NCBI GenBank assembly: GCA_002261155.1
Contig: NKXN01000050.1
Location: 1-34,548, forward strand
Source of the DNA: Bacillaceae bacterium SAS-127
Lineage (GTDB): Bacteria > Bacillota > Bacilli > Bacillales > Domibacillaceae
Direction of reading: 5' to 3'
Length of the DNA: 34,548 nucleotides
Under the pieces are notes generated by a model, which saw only the letters and a list, made by a program, of their open reading frames with translations, searched no databases and was not told the DNA's origin. Shown here piece after piece: positions 34,424 through 34,548 of this stretch; within the stretch, counting starts at the first letter, position 1, and every line of letters begins with the position of its first letter. The position numbers were made by a program, and so were the translations under genes.

Positions 34424-34548
34424 GAGTAAAGGCTATAGCAATAAAGAGGCTGGGACATAACTAGCTTCAAATAGTGAGAAGGGTGAAATTGAGCGTATTC
34501 AAATTCACCCTTCTTTTATTTTTGTATGTATTTTTTCTAATACCTTAG
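34424..34548 (+). terminator. Terminator after rpmA with an intergenic repeat motif
   Basis: A 15-bp stem (34478-34492 with 34499-34513, one A-A mismatch, 6-nt loop), followed by a T-rich tail, ends the rplU-prp-rpmA unit. Just before it, AGAGGCTGGGACATAAC (34445-34461) is a sequence I recognise from short intergenic repeats in many Firmicutes. No gene is seen to the window edge. Confidence 0.8.

Overview
The window is a stretch of core chromosome from an endospore-forming Bacillaceae bacterium (Firmicutes) with moderate GC. The order lonB-lonA-ysxC-hemAXCDBL-spoVID-ysxE-valS-folC-comC-spoIIB-maf-radC-mreBCD-minCD-spoIVFA-spoIVFB-rplU-prp-rpmA is the arrangement known from Bacillus subtilis and its relatives. 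Sporulation genes (spoVID, ysxE, spoIIB, spoIVFA/FB) and a competence gene (comC) support this. The sequence departs from B. subtilis in three places: an RNase E/G gene between spoIVFB and rplU, a minus-strand membrane-protein pair between ysxC and hemA, and a minus-strand siderophore-uptake cassette between spoIIB and maf. The genus cannot be fixed from this sequence alone.

Layout. 1-281: no gene, a strong terminator, short repeats and a perfect inverted repeat just before lonB. 282-5071: two Lon-type proteases and the ribosome-assembly GTPase YsxC. 5132-6102 (minus): a DUF2062 protein and a LiaI-like membrane protein. 6229-12572: the haem operon from glutamyl-tRNA to uroporphyrinogen III (hemA, hemX, hemL, hemB, hemC, hemD), with an extended -10 promoter overlapped by a 15-bp palindrome and a terminator after hemL. 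12603-14839: sigma-E promoter, spoVID and ysxE (spore coat). 14862-15053 (minus): a small membrane protein. 15146-19496: T-box-controlled valS, then folC. 19574-21364: comC and spoIIB. 21413-24430 (minus): lipoprotein and two FecCD permeases under likely Fur control. 24680-30169: maf, radC and the shape/division genes mreBCD and minCD. 30306-33308: spoIVFA, spoIVFB and an RNase E/G-family gene. 33322-34423: rplU leader, L21, the protease Prp and L27 with its cleavable N-terminus. The end carries a terminator and a fragment of a repeat common in Firmicutes.

How it works together. Most genes are in tightly packed plus-strand operons with overlapping or abutting starts. The two minus-strand cassettes are set off by hairpins that look bidirectional or by their own promoters. 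Nothing here looks like a phage, transposon, CRISPR or defence island. The observations most worth a second look are in the untranslated regions: the spoIVFA leader (two copies of one 11-mer competing for one complement next to a U-run, then a 10-bp stem burying the ribosome-binding site), the palindrome on the hemA promoter, the perfect hairpin before lonB and the 36-nt palindrome in the Fur-type control region. Small proteins, start sites and regulatory calls were read by eye and are marked accordingly.
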